Of a stretch of 33,145 bases of DNA, positions 1 to 8,290 are shown in pieces. Source of the DNA: Mesorhizobium sp. M00.F.Ca.ET.216.01.1.1. Lineage in GTDB: Bacteria > Pseudomonadota > Alphaproteobacteria > Rhizobiales > Rhizobiaceae. The stretch is from positions 8,687-41,831 of the forward strand of contig NZ_SADR02000039.1 in the NCBI RefSeq assembly GCF_004010325.2, written 5' to 3'. Made by a program: the position numbers and the translations under genes. Position 1 is the stretch's first letter, and each line of letters opens with the position of its first letter. A model generated the notes under the pieces. That model saw only the letters and a program-made list of their open reading frames with translations, did not search any database and had not been told where the DNA came from.

Positions 1-231
1 CGTCTGGACCTTGTCGACGATTTTAAGCGCGCGATGCGGGCGGCCAAGGAGGTTAGCCAGTGCTATATGGTCACGGGCGACGCCGATTTTGTCCTGATCG
101 TGGCTGTTGAGGACGTCGAGGCCTTTGACGTCTTCGTCAAAACGAAGCTCTATACCAATCCTAATGTCCGAAAATTTAAGAGCATGATCGCGCTTGATCG
201 TGTCAAGTTCGAGCCGCGGGTTTTGGTGTAA
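1..231 (+). CDS. Lrp/AsnC-family regulator, C-terminal part (cut by window start)
   Basis: The window opens inside this gene. The 76 visible codons are identical to residues 75-150 of the complete copy at 19422-19874. They form the ligand-sensing RAM (ACT-like) domain, including the turn CYMVTGDADFVLIVAVED typical of AsnC proteins; the DNA-binding half lies upstream of position 1. It sits 199 nt before a class IV aminotransferase gene, the arrangement expected for an amino-acid-responsive local regulator. Whether this copy is complete upstream cannot be seen. Family assignment is firm; the effector is unknown. Confidence 0.88.
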   Translation, partial: RLDLVDDFKRAMRAAKEVSQCYMVTGDADFVLIVAVEDVEAFDVFVKTKLYTNPNVRKFKSMIALDRVKFEPRVLV

Positions 232-340
232 CCTTGGGCGGATTGCGCTGAAGCCTTCACTCCGGGCTGCCTTTTGAAACCGCCATTGCGCATCCACCAT
301 CAGATTGGGCTTTTTCGCGTGGAGAAACGTGCGATCTACG

Positions 341-409
341 GACGCAGTGGATCCTGCGTCGGGACGGTGTGGTTGCCAGACTGCTCGACGCGGGCAAAGC
401 AACCGTCCC
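341..409 (+). promoter_or_regulatory. Possible structured mRNA leader before the aminotransferase
   Basis: Two stem-loops stand back to back in the spacer before the aminotransferase start. The first is GACGCAG/CTGCGTC (341-347 with 354-360, 6-nt loop). The second has an outer 8-bp stem GGGACGGT/ACCGTCCC (361-368 with 402-409) enclosing TTGCC/GGCAA (373-377 with 393-397). A Shine-Dalgarno stretch, aaggaaggag, begins about 6 nt after the second stem. There is no T-run, so it is not a simple terminator, and I do not recognise a known riboswitch class. A role in translation control is inference only. Confidence 0.35.
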
Positions 410-430
410 GGGGGTAAGGAAGGAGAAAGA

Positions 431-1390
431 ATGACGCTCGCTATGACGCAGCTCTTAGGTGCTCTTCCAACTGTGGACGAGCATCACGTCGATCGACGTC
501 AGTATCCGCGCGGGGTTGCTTTCATGGATGGGCAATACCTGCCCATGTCCGAGGCCAAGGTCTCCGTGCTCGATTGGGGTTTCCTGCACTCGGATGCCAC
601 CTACGACACGGTGCACGTCTGGAAGGGCAGGTTCTTCCGGCTGGACTTGCATCTCGACCGCTTCTTTGGGGGCGTGGAACGGCTGCGAATGAAGCTTCCC
701 TATGATCGCGAAAAGATAGCCTCGATCCTCAACAATTGTGTCGCTCTGTCGGGGCACCAGTCGGCGTATGTGGAGATGATCTGCACGCGCGGCACATCGC
801 CGACATTCAGTCGCGATCCCCGCCAAGCGGAGAACCGCTTCATGGCGTTTGCTGTGCCTTTTGGCTCGGTCGCCAACAAGGAACAGCTGGAAAGAGGCTT
901 GCACGTCGCGATCAGCGAGACCGTCCGCATTCCGCCTAAGTCGGTCGATCCAGCGATCAAGAACTATCATTGGCTCGATCTCGTGAAGGGGCTTTTTGAC
1001 GCCTATGACATGGGGGCTGAGACAGCGCTGATCGTCGATACGAACGGGCACATTGCGGAGGGCCCCGGCTTCAATGTGTTCGTTGTTAAGGACGGCTCCC
1101 TGAGGACGCCTGCTTTTGGCGTGTTGCCGGGGATCACGCGCCGAACCGTGTTCGATCTTTGCGCCGAGATCGGCCTCTCTGCCACGGCTGCCGATATCAG
1201 TCGCGCCGAGATCAAAGACGCTGACGAGGTGTTCATCACCTCGACTGCCGGCGGCATTATGCCCGTGACCCGCATCGGCGACGCCTCGGTCTCTAATGGA
1301 CACGTCGGACCCGTCACCAGACGGCTCATGGACCTCTACTGGCAAAAGCACGATGATCCGCAATGGACGACTGCTGTCACCTACCCGTGA
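431..1390 (+). CDS. Class IV PLP aminotransferase (D-amino acid / R-amine transaminase type), copy 1
   Basis: This 319-aa enzyme is of PLP fold type IV, the family of D-alanine, branched-chain and R-selective amine transaminases. The likely Schiff-base lysine is K177 in VDPAIKNYHW. Other family landmarks are the N-terminal SVLDWGFLHSDATYDTVHVW segment, the RFFRLDLHLDRF segment, and the phosphate-binding AEGPGFNVF and STAGGIMPVTR loops. The reading frame stays open upstream to 305, but ATG 431 is preferred because aaggaaggag lies just before it and family similarity begins there. It follows an AsnC regulator gene. An identical second copy lies at 20074-21033. The exact substrate cannot be read from sequence; a D-amino acid or small amine donor with an oxo-acid acceptor is the family expectation. 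Confidence 0.88.
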   Translation: MTLAMTQLLGALPTVDEHHVDRRQYPRGVAFMDGQYLPMSEAKVSVLDWGFLHSDATYDTVHVWKGRFFRLDLHLDRFFGGVERLRMKLPYDREKIASILNNCVALSGHQSAYVEMICTRGTSPTFSRDPRQAENRFMAFAVPFGSVANKEQLERGLHVAISETVRIPPKSVDPAIKNYHWLDLVKGLFDAYDMGAETALIVDTNGHIAEGPGFNVFVVKDGSLRTPAFGVLPGITRRTVFDLCAEIGLSATAADISRAEIKDADEVFITSTAGGIMPVTRIGDASVSNGHVGPVTRRLMDLYWQKHDDPQWTTAVTYP

Positions 1391-1427
1391 TTGGAAACGA
1401 GCCATGTGCGAGCAATTTGCTAAGCGG

Positions 1428-1768
1428 GCTCGTGACGATGACAATGGATATGTCGTCAGGCAAACACCCGAAACCCGAGCAGGCGCGCTACGGTGGGGTT
1501 TCCGCCCCGGGTTTGGTGGCCTGCCGATACACGCCGATGTCTCCTGCTGTTGGGAGCTCAGCTAGGAAACGTGCGATGCCGATGGTGCGGCAACTTTCCC
1601 GCGCCGCCGAGCTCGCATCGCCCGAGGACTCTTACCTCAACGAGGCAAGCGAACCGTTCGCCATTGCCTCGAAGCGCGCCAGGTTGAGCGAATTGGCAAC
1701 CGCTGCCGCGCTCTGATGAGCATATGCCTCTGTAAGGCGTACTCCATGCCATTCCTGCGAAGTTGCCG
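1428..1768. other. Spacer between the repeat end and kbl
   Basis: About 340 bp with no gene I can support. An open frame runs through 1441-1716 on the plus strand, but its product is low-complexity Ser/Ala/Arg-rich, has no recognisable domain and lacks a ribosome site. The unique sequence starts exactly where the 1427-bp repeat ends. No terminator hairpin with a T-run was seen. Confidence 0.5.
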
Positions 1769-2968
1769 ATGAAGAACGATTTTGTTGCCTATTTGTCAGC
1801 GGAACTAGCTGGCTTGAAGTCCGTTGGGCTCTACAAATCCGAGCGCGTGATCGCTTCGACACAGTCGGCCGAGATCGAACTCGCGGATGGCAGCAAGGTC
1901 CTGAATTTCTGCTCCAATAACTATCTCGGCCTAGCCGACAACGCCGAACTGCGCGAGTCGGCCAAGCAGGCACTCGATCGTTATGGTTACGGCATGGCCT
2001 CCGTCCGCTTCATCTGCGGCACTCAAGAAGAGCACAAGCAACTCGAGGCGCGCATCTCCTCATTCCTCAACAAGGAGGATGCGATCTTATATTCATCCTG
2101 TTTTGACGCGAATGCTGGATTGATCGAGACGCTGCTCAGCGAGCAAGACGCCATTATTTCCGATGCGTTGAACCACGCCTCGATCATTGACGGGGTACGG
2201 CTTTCAAAGGCCATGCGCTTCCGGTACGCTAACAATGATATGGAAGCTCTCGAAGAGGAGCTCAACAAGGCCGAAAGCAGCCGCTTTAAGCTGATCGCCA
2301 CCGACGGCGTTTTTTCCATGGATGGCGTCATCGCCAATCTTGGCGGCGTTTGCGACCTGGCCGAGAAATACGGCGCGATGGTAATGGTCGACGACAGCCA
2401 TGCCGTCGGGTTCGTCGGCAGGCATGGGCGCGGCACGGCGGAACATTGCGGCGTCGAGGGCAGGGTGGACATCATCACCGGCACGCTCGGCAAGGCGCTC
2501 GGCGGCGCTTCGGGCGGCTACACAGCAGGCAAGCGTGAGGTCATCGACTGGCTTCGCCAGCGCTCGCGGCCATACCTATTCTCCAATGCGTTGATGCCTG
2601 CGATCGCAGCGGCGTCGCTGAAGGTTTTCGATCTGATCGAACAAGGTGATGCGCTGCGCCAAAAGCTCTTTGCCAATGCCGACCGCTTCCGCTCGAACAT
2701 GTCGAAGGCGGGGTTCACGCTGGCTGGCGCGGACCATCCAATCATCCCTTTGATTTTGGGCGACGCCAGCCTCGCGCAGCAGATGTCCGATAAGATGCTT
2801 CAGCGTGGCATCTATGTAATCGGATTCTCCTTCCCCGTCGTGCCGAAGGGCCAGGCGCGCATCCACACGCAGATGTCCGCCTCACATTCGAGTACGGACG
2901 TTGACCGTGCGGTCGAGGCGTTCAAGGAGGTAGGCAGGGAATTGGGAGTCATTCGATATCGGACATGA
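1769..2968 (+). CDS. kbl: Glycine C-acetyltransferase (2-amino-3-ketobutyrate CoA ligase)
   Basis: This is a PLP alpha-oxoamine synthase of 399 aa, the usual Kbl length. Kbl cleaves 2-amino-3-oxobutyrate with CoA to glycine and acetyl-CoA, the second step of threonine breakdown via threonine dehydrogenase. Landmarks are LNFCSNNYLGLA near residues 45-56, GYGMASVRFICGTQEEHKQLE (here starting near 73), VDDSHAVGFVGRHGRGT (208-223), and the PLP lysine K242 in TGTLGKALGGASGGY. ATG 1769 is chosen over TTG 1763 because it is the stronger start and matches the family N-terminus; the ribosome site is weak. No tdh partner is adjacent, which is unusual. Related alpha-oxoamine synthases (BioF, HemA, Spt) are less likely given the close fit to the Kbl signature. 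Confidence 0.9.
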   Translation: MKNDFVAYLSAELAGLKSVGLYKSERVIASTQSAEIELADGSKVLNFCSNNYLGLADNAELRESAKQALDRYGYGMASVRFICGTQEEHKQLEARISSFLNKEDAILYSSCFDANAGLIETLLSEQDAIISDALNHASIIDGVRLSKAMRFRYANNDMEALEEELNKAESSRFKLIATDGVFSMDGVIANLGGVCDLAEKYGAMVMVDDSHAVGFVGRHGRGTAEHCGVEGRVDIITGTLGKALGGASGGYTAGKREVIDWLRQRSRPYLFSNALMPAIAAASLKVFDLIEQGDALRQKLFANADRFRSNMSKAGFTLAGADHPIIPLILGDASLAQQMSDKMLQRGIYVIGFSFPVVPKGQARIHTQMSASHSSTDVDRAVEAFKEVGRELGVIRYRT

Positions 2969-3641
2969 GGGAATATTCGTCGACGTCTGCGAGGAAATCA
3001 GGATAGTCCTTTGCGTGAACCCGGGTCGGTGTCTGCGACTTTGGCGACAAGTCGACTCAACATTTATCCGGTCAAGGGATAGCTATCACGGTCAAGCTCG
3101 ATGCATCGGCGTCACAGGATGCCGTGGGTCGGCAAAGGTCAGGCGCGTGATATGTTCTATAGTTGTGGCCGTGTTTGGGTTGGAGGTTGTCGGCTGCAAC
3201 TGCCGAGATACTTGCGGAGGCCATTTCGGGTGACCTGTCTGCCGAGGCACGACAAGTTGCCTAAGCGCGACGGAGGAGTGCGATGCTATCTCCGATGTAG
3301 AGACAACGCGTATTGGATCATATAACTGAAGATTGCGCCCGTATCGCCGTGAAGGCACCCGGCGATTTAGCGAGGTACAAAGCGTCTCTGTCGTGATCGG
3401 CATCTCATCTATCACGAGGCTATTTGAGCGTTCCGACCAACGACGTCCAATGCGAGTTGGCGGGCGCAGCTCGTGCCGCCGCTGGCCAGCGCAAGGCCTG
3501 ACCGGTGAGCGCTGCTCACTCATTGAAAAGAGACCAATGCCCATGCCGTGCCGACAAGTGGACGCCTCGAAAGTTCCCCTTCTAGGACTTGTCCGTCTGC
3601 GAGCGAAGATGAACTGCCCCGGGCAGCCGGCGGAGACTGAG
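2969..3641. other. Long non-coding region upstream of the peptide ABC operon
   Basis: About 670 bp without a supportable gene. Open frames on both strands here (for example 3092-3544 minus, 3333-3725 plus) give Arg-rich products with no family features and no ribosome sites. I see no transposase signature, tRNA or terminator with a T-run. The region may hold the distal promoter of the downstream operon or eroded sequence. Confidence 0.5.
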
Positions 3642-3710
3642 ATATTTCAAACCACGCCGCTTTGTGGGGCTTGCATTTCAGCAGTCGATGCATTTTGGCG
3701 CGAACTCTCC
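3642..3710 (+). promoter_or_regulatory. Shared upstream element, copy A (before the first binding-protein operon)
   Basis: One of four related elements in this window (A here, B 13275-13343, C 15406-15476, D 17568-17636). Its first half-site begins TTTCAAACCACGCCGCTTTG at 3645; a second half-site begins TTTCAGCAG at 3676, exactly 31 nt later, and runs into GATGCATTTTGGC. The start codon of the binding protein follows 145 nt downstream. Conservation at four promoters with constant half-site spacing suggests an operator/promoter for one regulator. I could not fit it to a sigma-54, nod box, tts box or FixK consensus. Confidence 0.6.
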
Positions 3711-3809
3711 TCTTCAGGGTGCTAGCGTTTCCAAATCGCCGCCACCCGATTGGGCTCGTTAGAAACGCAAGCAATACCTTCGCTGGTGGTGTCGACAAGT
3801 CCAAAAATA

Positions 3810-3828
3810 GCGCGCGAATCAACCGCGC
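3810..3828 (+). promoter_or_regulatory. Small stem-loop before the binding-protein ribosome site
   Basis: GCGCG and CGCGC arms close over a short loop about 27 nt before ATG 3855, followed by the ribosome site aggggaact. The paralogous operon has the same feature in stronger form (GCGCGG/CCGCGC at 13423-13440), so it has been kept in both copies. It could protect or modulate the message for an abundant binding protein; that role is inference. Confidence 0.3.
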
Positions 3829-3854
3829 CATTAACTCGAAAGGGGAACTGGAAC

Positions 3855-5456
3855 ATGATCTCTCGACGCGACCTTATTAAGACCGGCATGGCCGCTGGAG
3901 CGGCCATATCGATCCCTTCTCTCCTGCGGGCGCAGACATCGCCGAGCACGGACCAGACGGTCCGCATGGTGATAGACAACCTCAGTGTATTCGACCCGGT
4001 CGTTACAACGGCTGACAGTACCTACACCCATGCCTTCGCGGTTTACGATACACTGTTCGGGACCGATTCGCAGTTTGCGCCGCATCCACAGATGGTGGGA
4101 AAGTGGGACGTATCTGACGACAGGAAGACCTATACGTTCGAGCTCCGCGATGGTCTCGGCTGGCACGACGGCACCCCTGTTACCGCGACGGACTGTGTCG
4201 CCTCGATCCGCCGCTGGGGCCAAGTGGCTCCCGGTGGCCAGTTGCTCATGGCGCGGGTCAGGGATATCTCGAAAAAGGATGACAAGACTTTCGCAATCGC
4301 GCTCAAGGAACCGTTGGGGGCTCTGCTCAACATTCTGGCTTTCCAAGGCCCATTCATCATGCGCGAGAAGGACGCGAATCTTTCTCCAGCAGAACAAGTA
4401 ACCGCGAATATCGGATCGGGACCCTTCAAGTTCAATCACGCTCTTGCCAGGCCGGGCGCGAGCTTCACCTACGACCGCAACGAAAAGTACGTACCACGTA
4501 CCGAAGCACCTGACGGACTGGCCGGCGGGAAGATCGTAAAGGTCGATCGTGTCATCTGGGACATCGGCTTGTTCGCCGATCAGCAGACGGCCTTGGCGGC
4601 CTTGCATTCAGGTGAGATTGATTTCTTGTTGGCGCCCCCGCTCGATCTCTTACCGGTCATCGAGAGCGATCCCAACCTTGAACTGCAAGTTCTGGACAAG
4701 GCGGGCAGCGACTATTTGCTTCGCATGAACTGCCTGCAAAAGCCATTCGATAACGTGAAGGCACGCCAAGCGATGCTTCACCTGGTCGATCAGGAGGCCA
4801 TGATGCGCGCCGCAGTCGGCGACCCAAAATACTTCCGCACCGTCACTTCGATGTTTGGAAATGAAACGCCGATGTCCAATGACGAAAACACGGAATGGTT
4901 CAAAAAAGGCGGCGATCCAGAAAAGGCCAAGCAACTCTTCAAGGAGGCGGGATACGACGGCGAGAAAGTCGTCATCCTGCAGCCCACGGACTGGGCGGCG
5001 GCAAGCAATGCCTCGCAGCTGCTGGCAGCTGAGTTGCGGAAGATCGGGCTTAATGCCGAGCTTGCTCCGAGCGACTGGGGCGGGGTTGTCGCCCGCCGCG
5101 CGAACAAAGGCCCCGTTGAGGACGGCGGCTGGAGCATCTTCATAACGACCGAACCTGAAGCGATTCTCGGCAATGTTATCACCGACGTCACCCTGCCTAT
5201 GAACGGCGAAAGTGGTTGGTTCGGCTGGCCTAAGAACGACGAATATGAGGCTCTTCGGGTCAAATGGGCAGATCTCGAAACGCTCGAGGAGCGCAAGGTG
5301 CTGGCTCGAAAGATGCAGCAAATATGGTGGGACTATGTGCCCTCGGTTCTGTTAGGTCAGAGTGTTGCGCCAAGCGCGCGACGCAAGACGCTCACTGGCC
5401 TCATCGGCGTGCCGGCCTGGATCCCATTTTGGAACATGCAGAAGGCTGAGGCCTGA
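3855..5456 (+). CDS. Peptide ABC transporter substrate-binding protein, Tat-exported (family SBP_bac_5)
   Basis: This 533-aa DppA/OppA-type (cluster C) periplasmic binding protein delivers peptides to the permeases encoded next to it. The N-terminus is a twin-arginine signal, SRRDLIKTG followed by a small hydrophobic stretch and an AQ end near residue 26. The mature protein shows YTFELRDGLGWHDGTPVTA, the family hallmark, then ADQQTALAALHSGEIDF and DNVKARQAMLHLVDQEAMM. ATG 3855 is chosen because the Tat signal starts there and aggggaact precedes it; the frame is open further upstream without a plausible signal. Its stop overlaps the permease start by one base. A paralogue lies at 13467-15056. 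Ligand specificity is not readable. Confidence 0.92.
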   Translation: MISRRDLIKTGMAAGAAISIPSLLRAQTSPSTDQTVRMVIDNLSVFDPVVTTADSTYTHAFAVYDTLFGTDSQFAPHPQMVGKWDVSDDRKTYTFELRDGLGWHDGTPVTATDCVASIRRWGQVAPGGQLLMARVRDISKKDDKTFAIALKEPLGALLNILAFQGPFIMREKDANLSPAEQVTANIGSGPFKFNHALARPGASFTYDRNEKYVPRTEAPDGLAGGKIVKVDRVIWDIGLFADQQTALAALHSGEIDFLLAPPLDLLPVIESDPNLELQVLDKAGSDYLLRMNCLQKPFDNVKARQAMLHLVDQEAMMRAAVGDPKYFRTVTSMFGNETPMSNDENTEWFKKGGDPEKAKQLFKEAGYDGEKVVILQPTDWAAASNASQLLAAELRKIGLNAELAPSDWGGVVARRANKGPVEDGGWSIFITTEPEAILGNVITDVTLPMNGESGWFGWPKNDEYEALRVKWADLETLEERKVLARKMQQIWWDYVPSVLLGQSVAPSARRKTLTGLIGVPAWIPFWNMQKAEA

Positions 5457-6397
5457 TGGCTGTCTACATCCTACGCAGGTCGATCTCTGCCATCGGCGTC
5501 ATGGCGATGGTCGGGATGTTCGTCTTCCTGCTTCTCAGGCTGGCGCCTGGCGACCCGGCGGCCATGATCGCCGGCAGGTCGGCCACGGCGGAGATGATCG
5601 CTGGCATCCGCGAGCAGATGGGACTGAACGATCCCCTGCCGGTTCAATTCATACGTTGGGTGCGGGATTTGATCGGCGGCGATTTCGGCACTTCAATCTT
5701 TGCCGGACGACCGGTTCTCGAACTCATCTCGCAGCGGCTTGAACCGACCATTTCCCTGTCGATCCTGACGATGATCGTTTCCGTGACGGTCGGGGTCTCC
5801 TTTGGCGTCCTCGCCGCATGGCGAGCTGGCGGTCTTGTTGATCGCATCCTGACGGCATTCGCGACAGTTGGTTTTTCTGTCCCGGTGTTTGTCGTCGGCT
5901 TCTTCCTCATATACTTGTTCGCGATCAGGACACATTGGCTGCCCGTCCAAGGATACCAGCCGATCGACCATGGCTTCGGGCCATGGCTTGTGCACTTGAT
6001 CCTGCCGACCGTGACTTTGAGCGTTCCCTACATTGCTTTCATCGCCCGGATCACGCGCGCGAGCATGCTCGAGGTTCTGTCGGAAGACTATATGCGAACA
6101 GCCGCCGCCAAGGGCGCGTCTTCCTATGCTATGCTTTTCCACCATGCTCTGAAGAATGCGGGGGCCCCGATCCTCACCGTCATCGGCTTAAGTTTCGCAG
6201 GTCTGATTGGCGGTGTCGTCATCACGGAAACGGTGTTCAACATACCTGGTGTCGGACGTTTGGTGGTCGATGCGATCAACAACCGCGACTATCCTATCAT
6301 TCAAGGTGTGCTCATCCTGGTTTCGGGTCTTTACGTCCTTATCAATCTCGCGGTCGATCTTTCCTACACCCTGATCGACCCCCGCATCCGGTACTGA
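5456..6397 (+). CDS. Peptide ABC transporter permease, DppB/OppB type
   Basis: This inner-membrane permease of 313 aa has the usual size for DppB. The N-terminal MAVYILRRSISAIGVMAMVG helix and LLLRLAPGDPA motif are characteristic of the family, and several further membrane segments follow. The cytoplasmic EAA-type loop that docks on the ATPases reads EDYMRTAAAKGAS. Near the C-terminus the ETVFNIPGVGRLVVDAINNRDYP block is diagnostic of this subfamily. The start ATG overlaps the binding-protein stop (TGATG), implying translational coupling. A decayed copy of the 5' end of such a gene stands at 15063-15243. Confidence 0.93.
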   Translation: MAVYILRRSISAIGVMAMVGMFVFLLLRLAPGDPAAMIAGRSATAEMIAGIREQMGLNDPLPVQFIRWVRDLIGGDFGTSIFAGRPVLELISQRLEPTISLSILTMIVSVTVGVSFGVLAAWRAGGLVDRILTAFATVGFSVPVFVVGFFLIYLFAIRTHWLPVQGYQPIDHGFGPWLVHLILPTVTLSVPYIAFIARITRASMLEVLSEDYMRTAAAKGASSYAMLFHHALKNAGAPILTVIGLSFAGLIGGVVITETVFNIPGVGRLVVDAINNRDYPIIQGVLILVSGLYVLINLAVDLSYTLIDPRIRY

Positions 6398-6399
6398 TT

Positions 6400-7281
6400 A
6401 TGACGCTCCTCTCCGCACCAGTTGAATACGTCCCGACGGGTCGCCTGCGAATATCTGACCTTCCCCGTCTGGCAAGGCGGCATCGCCTGGTCGCCATCGG
6501 CGGCGGCCTCTTAGCTCTGTTAATCGTTTTAGCCCTCGCTGCCCCGCTTTACGCCGGCGATCCATTAAACATGGATCCATTCAAACGCCTTCAGCCGCCT
6601 TCGGCCGAGATGTGGTTCGGTAGTGACAATTTGGGCCGTGACGTATTCGCACGGACGGTGTTCGGCACCCGGATATCCCTTATGGTCGGATTGACGTCGG
6701 CGGTGGGCGCGGCCTTGGGCGGCGCTCTGATAGGTGTCCTCGCCGGCTACAACCGGACCTTTGATAATATGGTCATGCGGGTCATGGACGGGCTTATGTC
6801 GATCCCGACGATTCTGCTGGCCATCGCTCTTATTTCTCTGACAGGGCCTGGCATCGGTATCCTCATCGTCGCCATCACGATCCCCCAGTTACCAAGCGTT
6901 GCACGGCTGGTTCGTTCGGCGGTTCTGAGTGTTCGGGAGCGTCCGTATGTGGAGGCGGCCCTCTGCGGCGGGGCCCGCATGCCGAAAGTGCTGTGGCGGC
7001 ACATCCTGCCAAGCACCATTCCGCCGCTTATGGTGCAGAGCGCCATAATCTGCGCAGATGCGATTCTGACAGAGGCCGGCCTGAGCTTCCTGGGCGCGGG
7101 CGTGCCGCCCGAGATTCCGAGCTGGGGCAACATGATTTCAAGCTCTCGACTGTATCTCGCTATCGCCCCAATGACGGTTTTCGCCCCCGGTATCTGCCTT
7201 GCTGTCATGGTCCTTGCCGTTAACCTGCTCGGGGATGGCTTGCGCGACCTGTTCGATCCCCGTTCAAAGCGGAGACGTTGA
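6400..7281 (+). CDS. Peptide ABC transporter permease, DppC/OppC type
   Basis: The second transmembrane subunit of the importer, 293 aa. After an N-terminal membrane helix near residues 32-50 it has the subfamily signature WFGSDNLGRDVFARTVFGTR, then further membrane segments, the ATPase-docking loop RPYVEAALCGGARMPKVLWRHILP (family EAA loop), and EAGLSFLGAGVPPEIPSWG. ATG 6400 lies 2 nt after the dppB stop; the open frame further upstream overlaps dppB out of phase and is not coding. It continues the five-gene operon. Confidence 0.93.
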   Translation: MTLLSAPVEYVPTGRLRISDLPRLARRHRLVAIGGGLLALLIVLALAAPLYAGDPLNMDPFKRLQPPSAEMWFGSDNLGRDVFARTVFGTRISLMVGLTSAVGAALGGALIGVLAGYNRTFDNMVMRVMDGLMSIPTILLAIALISLTGPGIGILIVAITIPQLPSVARLVRSAVLSVRERPYVEAALCGGARMPKVLWRHILPSTIPPLMVQSAIICADAILTEAGLSFLGAGVPPEIPSWGNMISSSRLYLAIAPMTVFAPGICLAVMVLAVNLLGDGLRDLFDPRSKRRR

Positions 7282-7282
7282 T

Positions 7283-8290
7283 ATGCTCATGCGAGAATCC
7301 GCAGGGGATGACGTGCTTCTCGACGTCCGAGACCTGGAGACGCACTTTTACGGCGAAGAAAGTGTCACCCGCGCCCTGGGCGGCATCAGCTTCCAGGTGA
7401 AGAAAGGCGAAACGCTCGGCGTGGTCGGCGAATCGGGATGTGGGAAAAGCGTCACCGCCCTCTCCATCCTTCGCCTGTTGCCGAAGCTGACCGCCAGGAC
7501 CGTCGGCGGCGAGGTCCGCTTTCACGGACGTGACCTCCTTGAACTGTCCGATCGGGAGATGCGACAGATCCGCGGCGACCAGATCGCCATGATCTTCCAG
7601 GAGCCAATGACGAGCCTGAACCCGGTCTATACGGTCGGCCGCCAGATTGCCGAGGCGGTGCAGATCCACACCAAGGCTTCGCGGTTCGATGCGATGGCAA
7701 AGGCGCAAGAGATGCTCCGTCTTGTCCGCATTGCGGACCCCGAGCGTCGCGTCAACAACTATCCTCACGAAATGTCGGGCGGGATGCGCCAGCGCGCCAT
7801 GATCGCCATGGCTCTTGCCTGCTCACCAGAACTATTGATCGCCGACGAGCCAACCACTGCGCTTGACGTTACTATCCAGGCGCAGATCCTGCGGCTCATG
7901 GTCGATCTGAAAGAGCGTACGGGAACGGCCGTTATGTTCATTACGCATGACCTGGGCGTTATAGCCGAGACATGCCAACGCGTGATTGTTATGTATGCTG
8001 GCCGAATCGTCGAGCAAGCGACCGTAACTGATCTGTTTGCGCGTCCGGCGCATCCTTACACTCAGGGCCTCATGCGATCGGTGCCTGACCGGCGGCGCGG
8101 CCGACAGCGCCGCCTTCCGGAAATTCCCGGCATTGTCCCAAGTCTTCGCGAGCCCATTGTCGGGTGCAGCTTTGCTCCTCGCTGCCCGTTCGCTATCGAC
8201 ATTTGCCGCGACACGACCCCCCCCCTGCGTGATGTCGGGTCGAGCCACGCCGCAGCTTGCTGGCGCGCCGAAGAGGTGATGAGCGCATGA
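7283..8290 (+). CDS. Peptide ABC transporter ATPase, DppD/OppD type
   Basis: This cytoplasmic ATP-binding subunit of 335 aa couples ATP hydrolysis to peptide import. It has Walker A GESGCGKS, Q-loop IFQEPMTSLNP, ABC signature MSGGMRQR, Walker B LLIADEPTTALD and the switch histidine in ITHDLGV. The C-terminal oligopeptide/dipeptide extension carries CSFAPRCPFAIDIC, whose cysteines resemble the cluster-binding extension of this subfamily. ATG 7283 follows the dppC stop by one base. It forms the usual heterodimer with the next ATPase. Confidence 0.93.
   Translation: MLMRESAGDDVLLDVRDLETHFYGEESVTRALGGISFQVKKGETLGVVGESGCGKSVTALSILRLLPKLTARTVGGEVRFHGRDLLELSDREMRQIRGDQIAMIFQEPMTSLNPVYTVGRQIAEAVQIHTKASRFDAMAKAQEMLRLVRIADPERRVNNYPHEMSGGMRQRAMIAMALACSPELLIADEPTTALDVTIQAQILRLMVDLKERTGTAVMFITHDLGVIAETCQRVIVMYAGRIVEQATVTDLFARPAHPYTQGLMRSVPDRRRGRQRRLPEIPGIVPSLREPIVGCSFAPRCPFAIDICRDTTPPLRDVGSSHAAACWRAEEVMSA

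Larger units (their letters stand above)
1..1427. repeat. Left copy of a perfect long direct repeat
   Basis: Positions 1-1427 match 19644-21070 with a constant offset of 19643 and no difference that I could find reading line by line. The match covers the end of an AsnC gene, its 199-nt spacer and the whole aminotransferase gene. It stops 37 nt after the aminotransferase stop codon, where the left copy continues gctcgtgacg and the right copy ttagtccaat. The left border is outside the window, so 1427 bp is a minimum length. Identity including non-coding bases implies recent duplication or ongoing gene conversion. Confidence 0.97.

Noticed and set aside
305..430. N-terminal extension of the class IV aminotransferase
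   Set aside because: The region is hairpin-rich, the extension is Arg/Gly-rich, and a strong ribosome site precedes ATG 431.
455..1444. Long minus-strand frame (329 codons) opposite the aminotransferase
   Set aside because: It mirrors a well-supported PLP enzyme gene, has no family features and is repeated only because the region is duplicated.
3092..3544. 150-codon minus-strand frame in the spacer before the ABC operon
   Set aside because: Arg/Pro-rich composition without any motif; overlaps other random frames.
3691..3710. TTTTGGCGCGAAC in the shared element as a sigma-54 -24/-12 promoter
   Set aside because: The GG is present but no GC dinucleotide follows at the required 10-nt spacing in any of the four copies.
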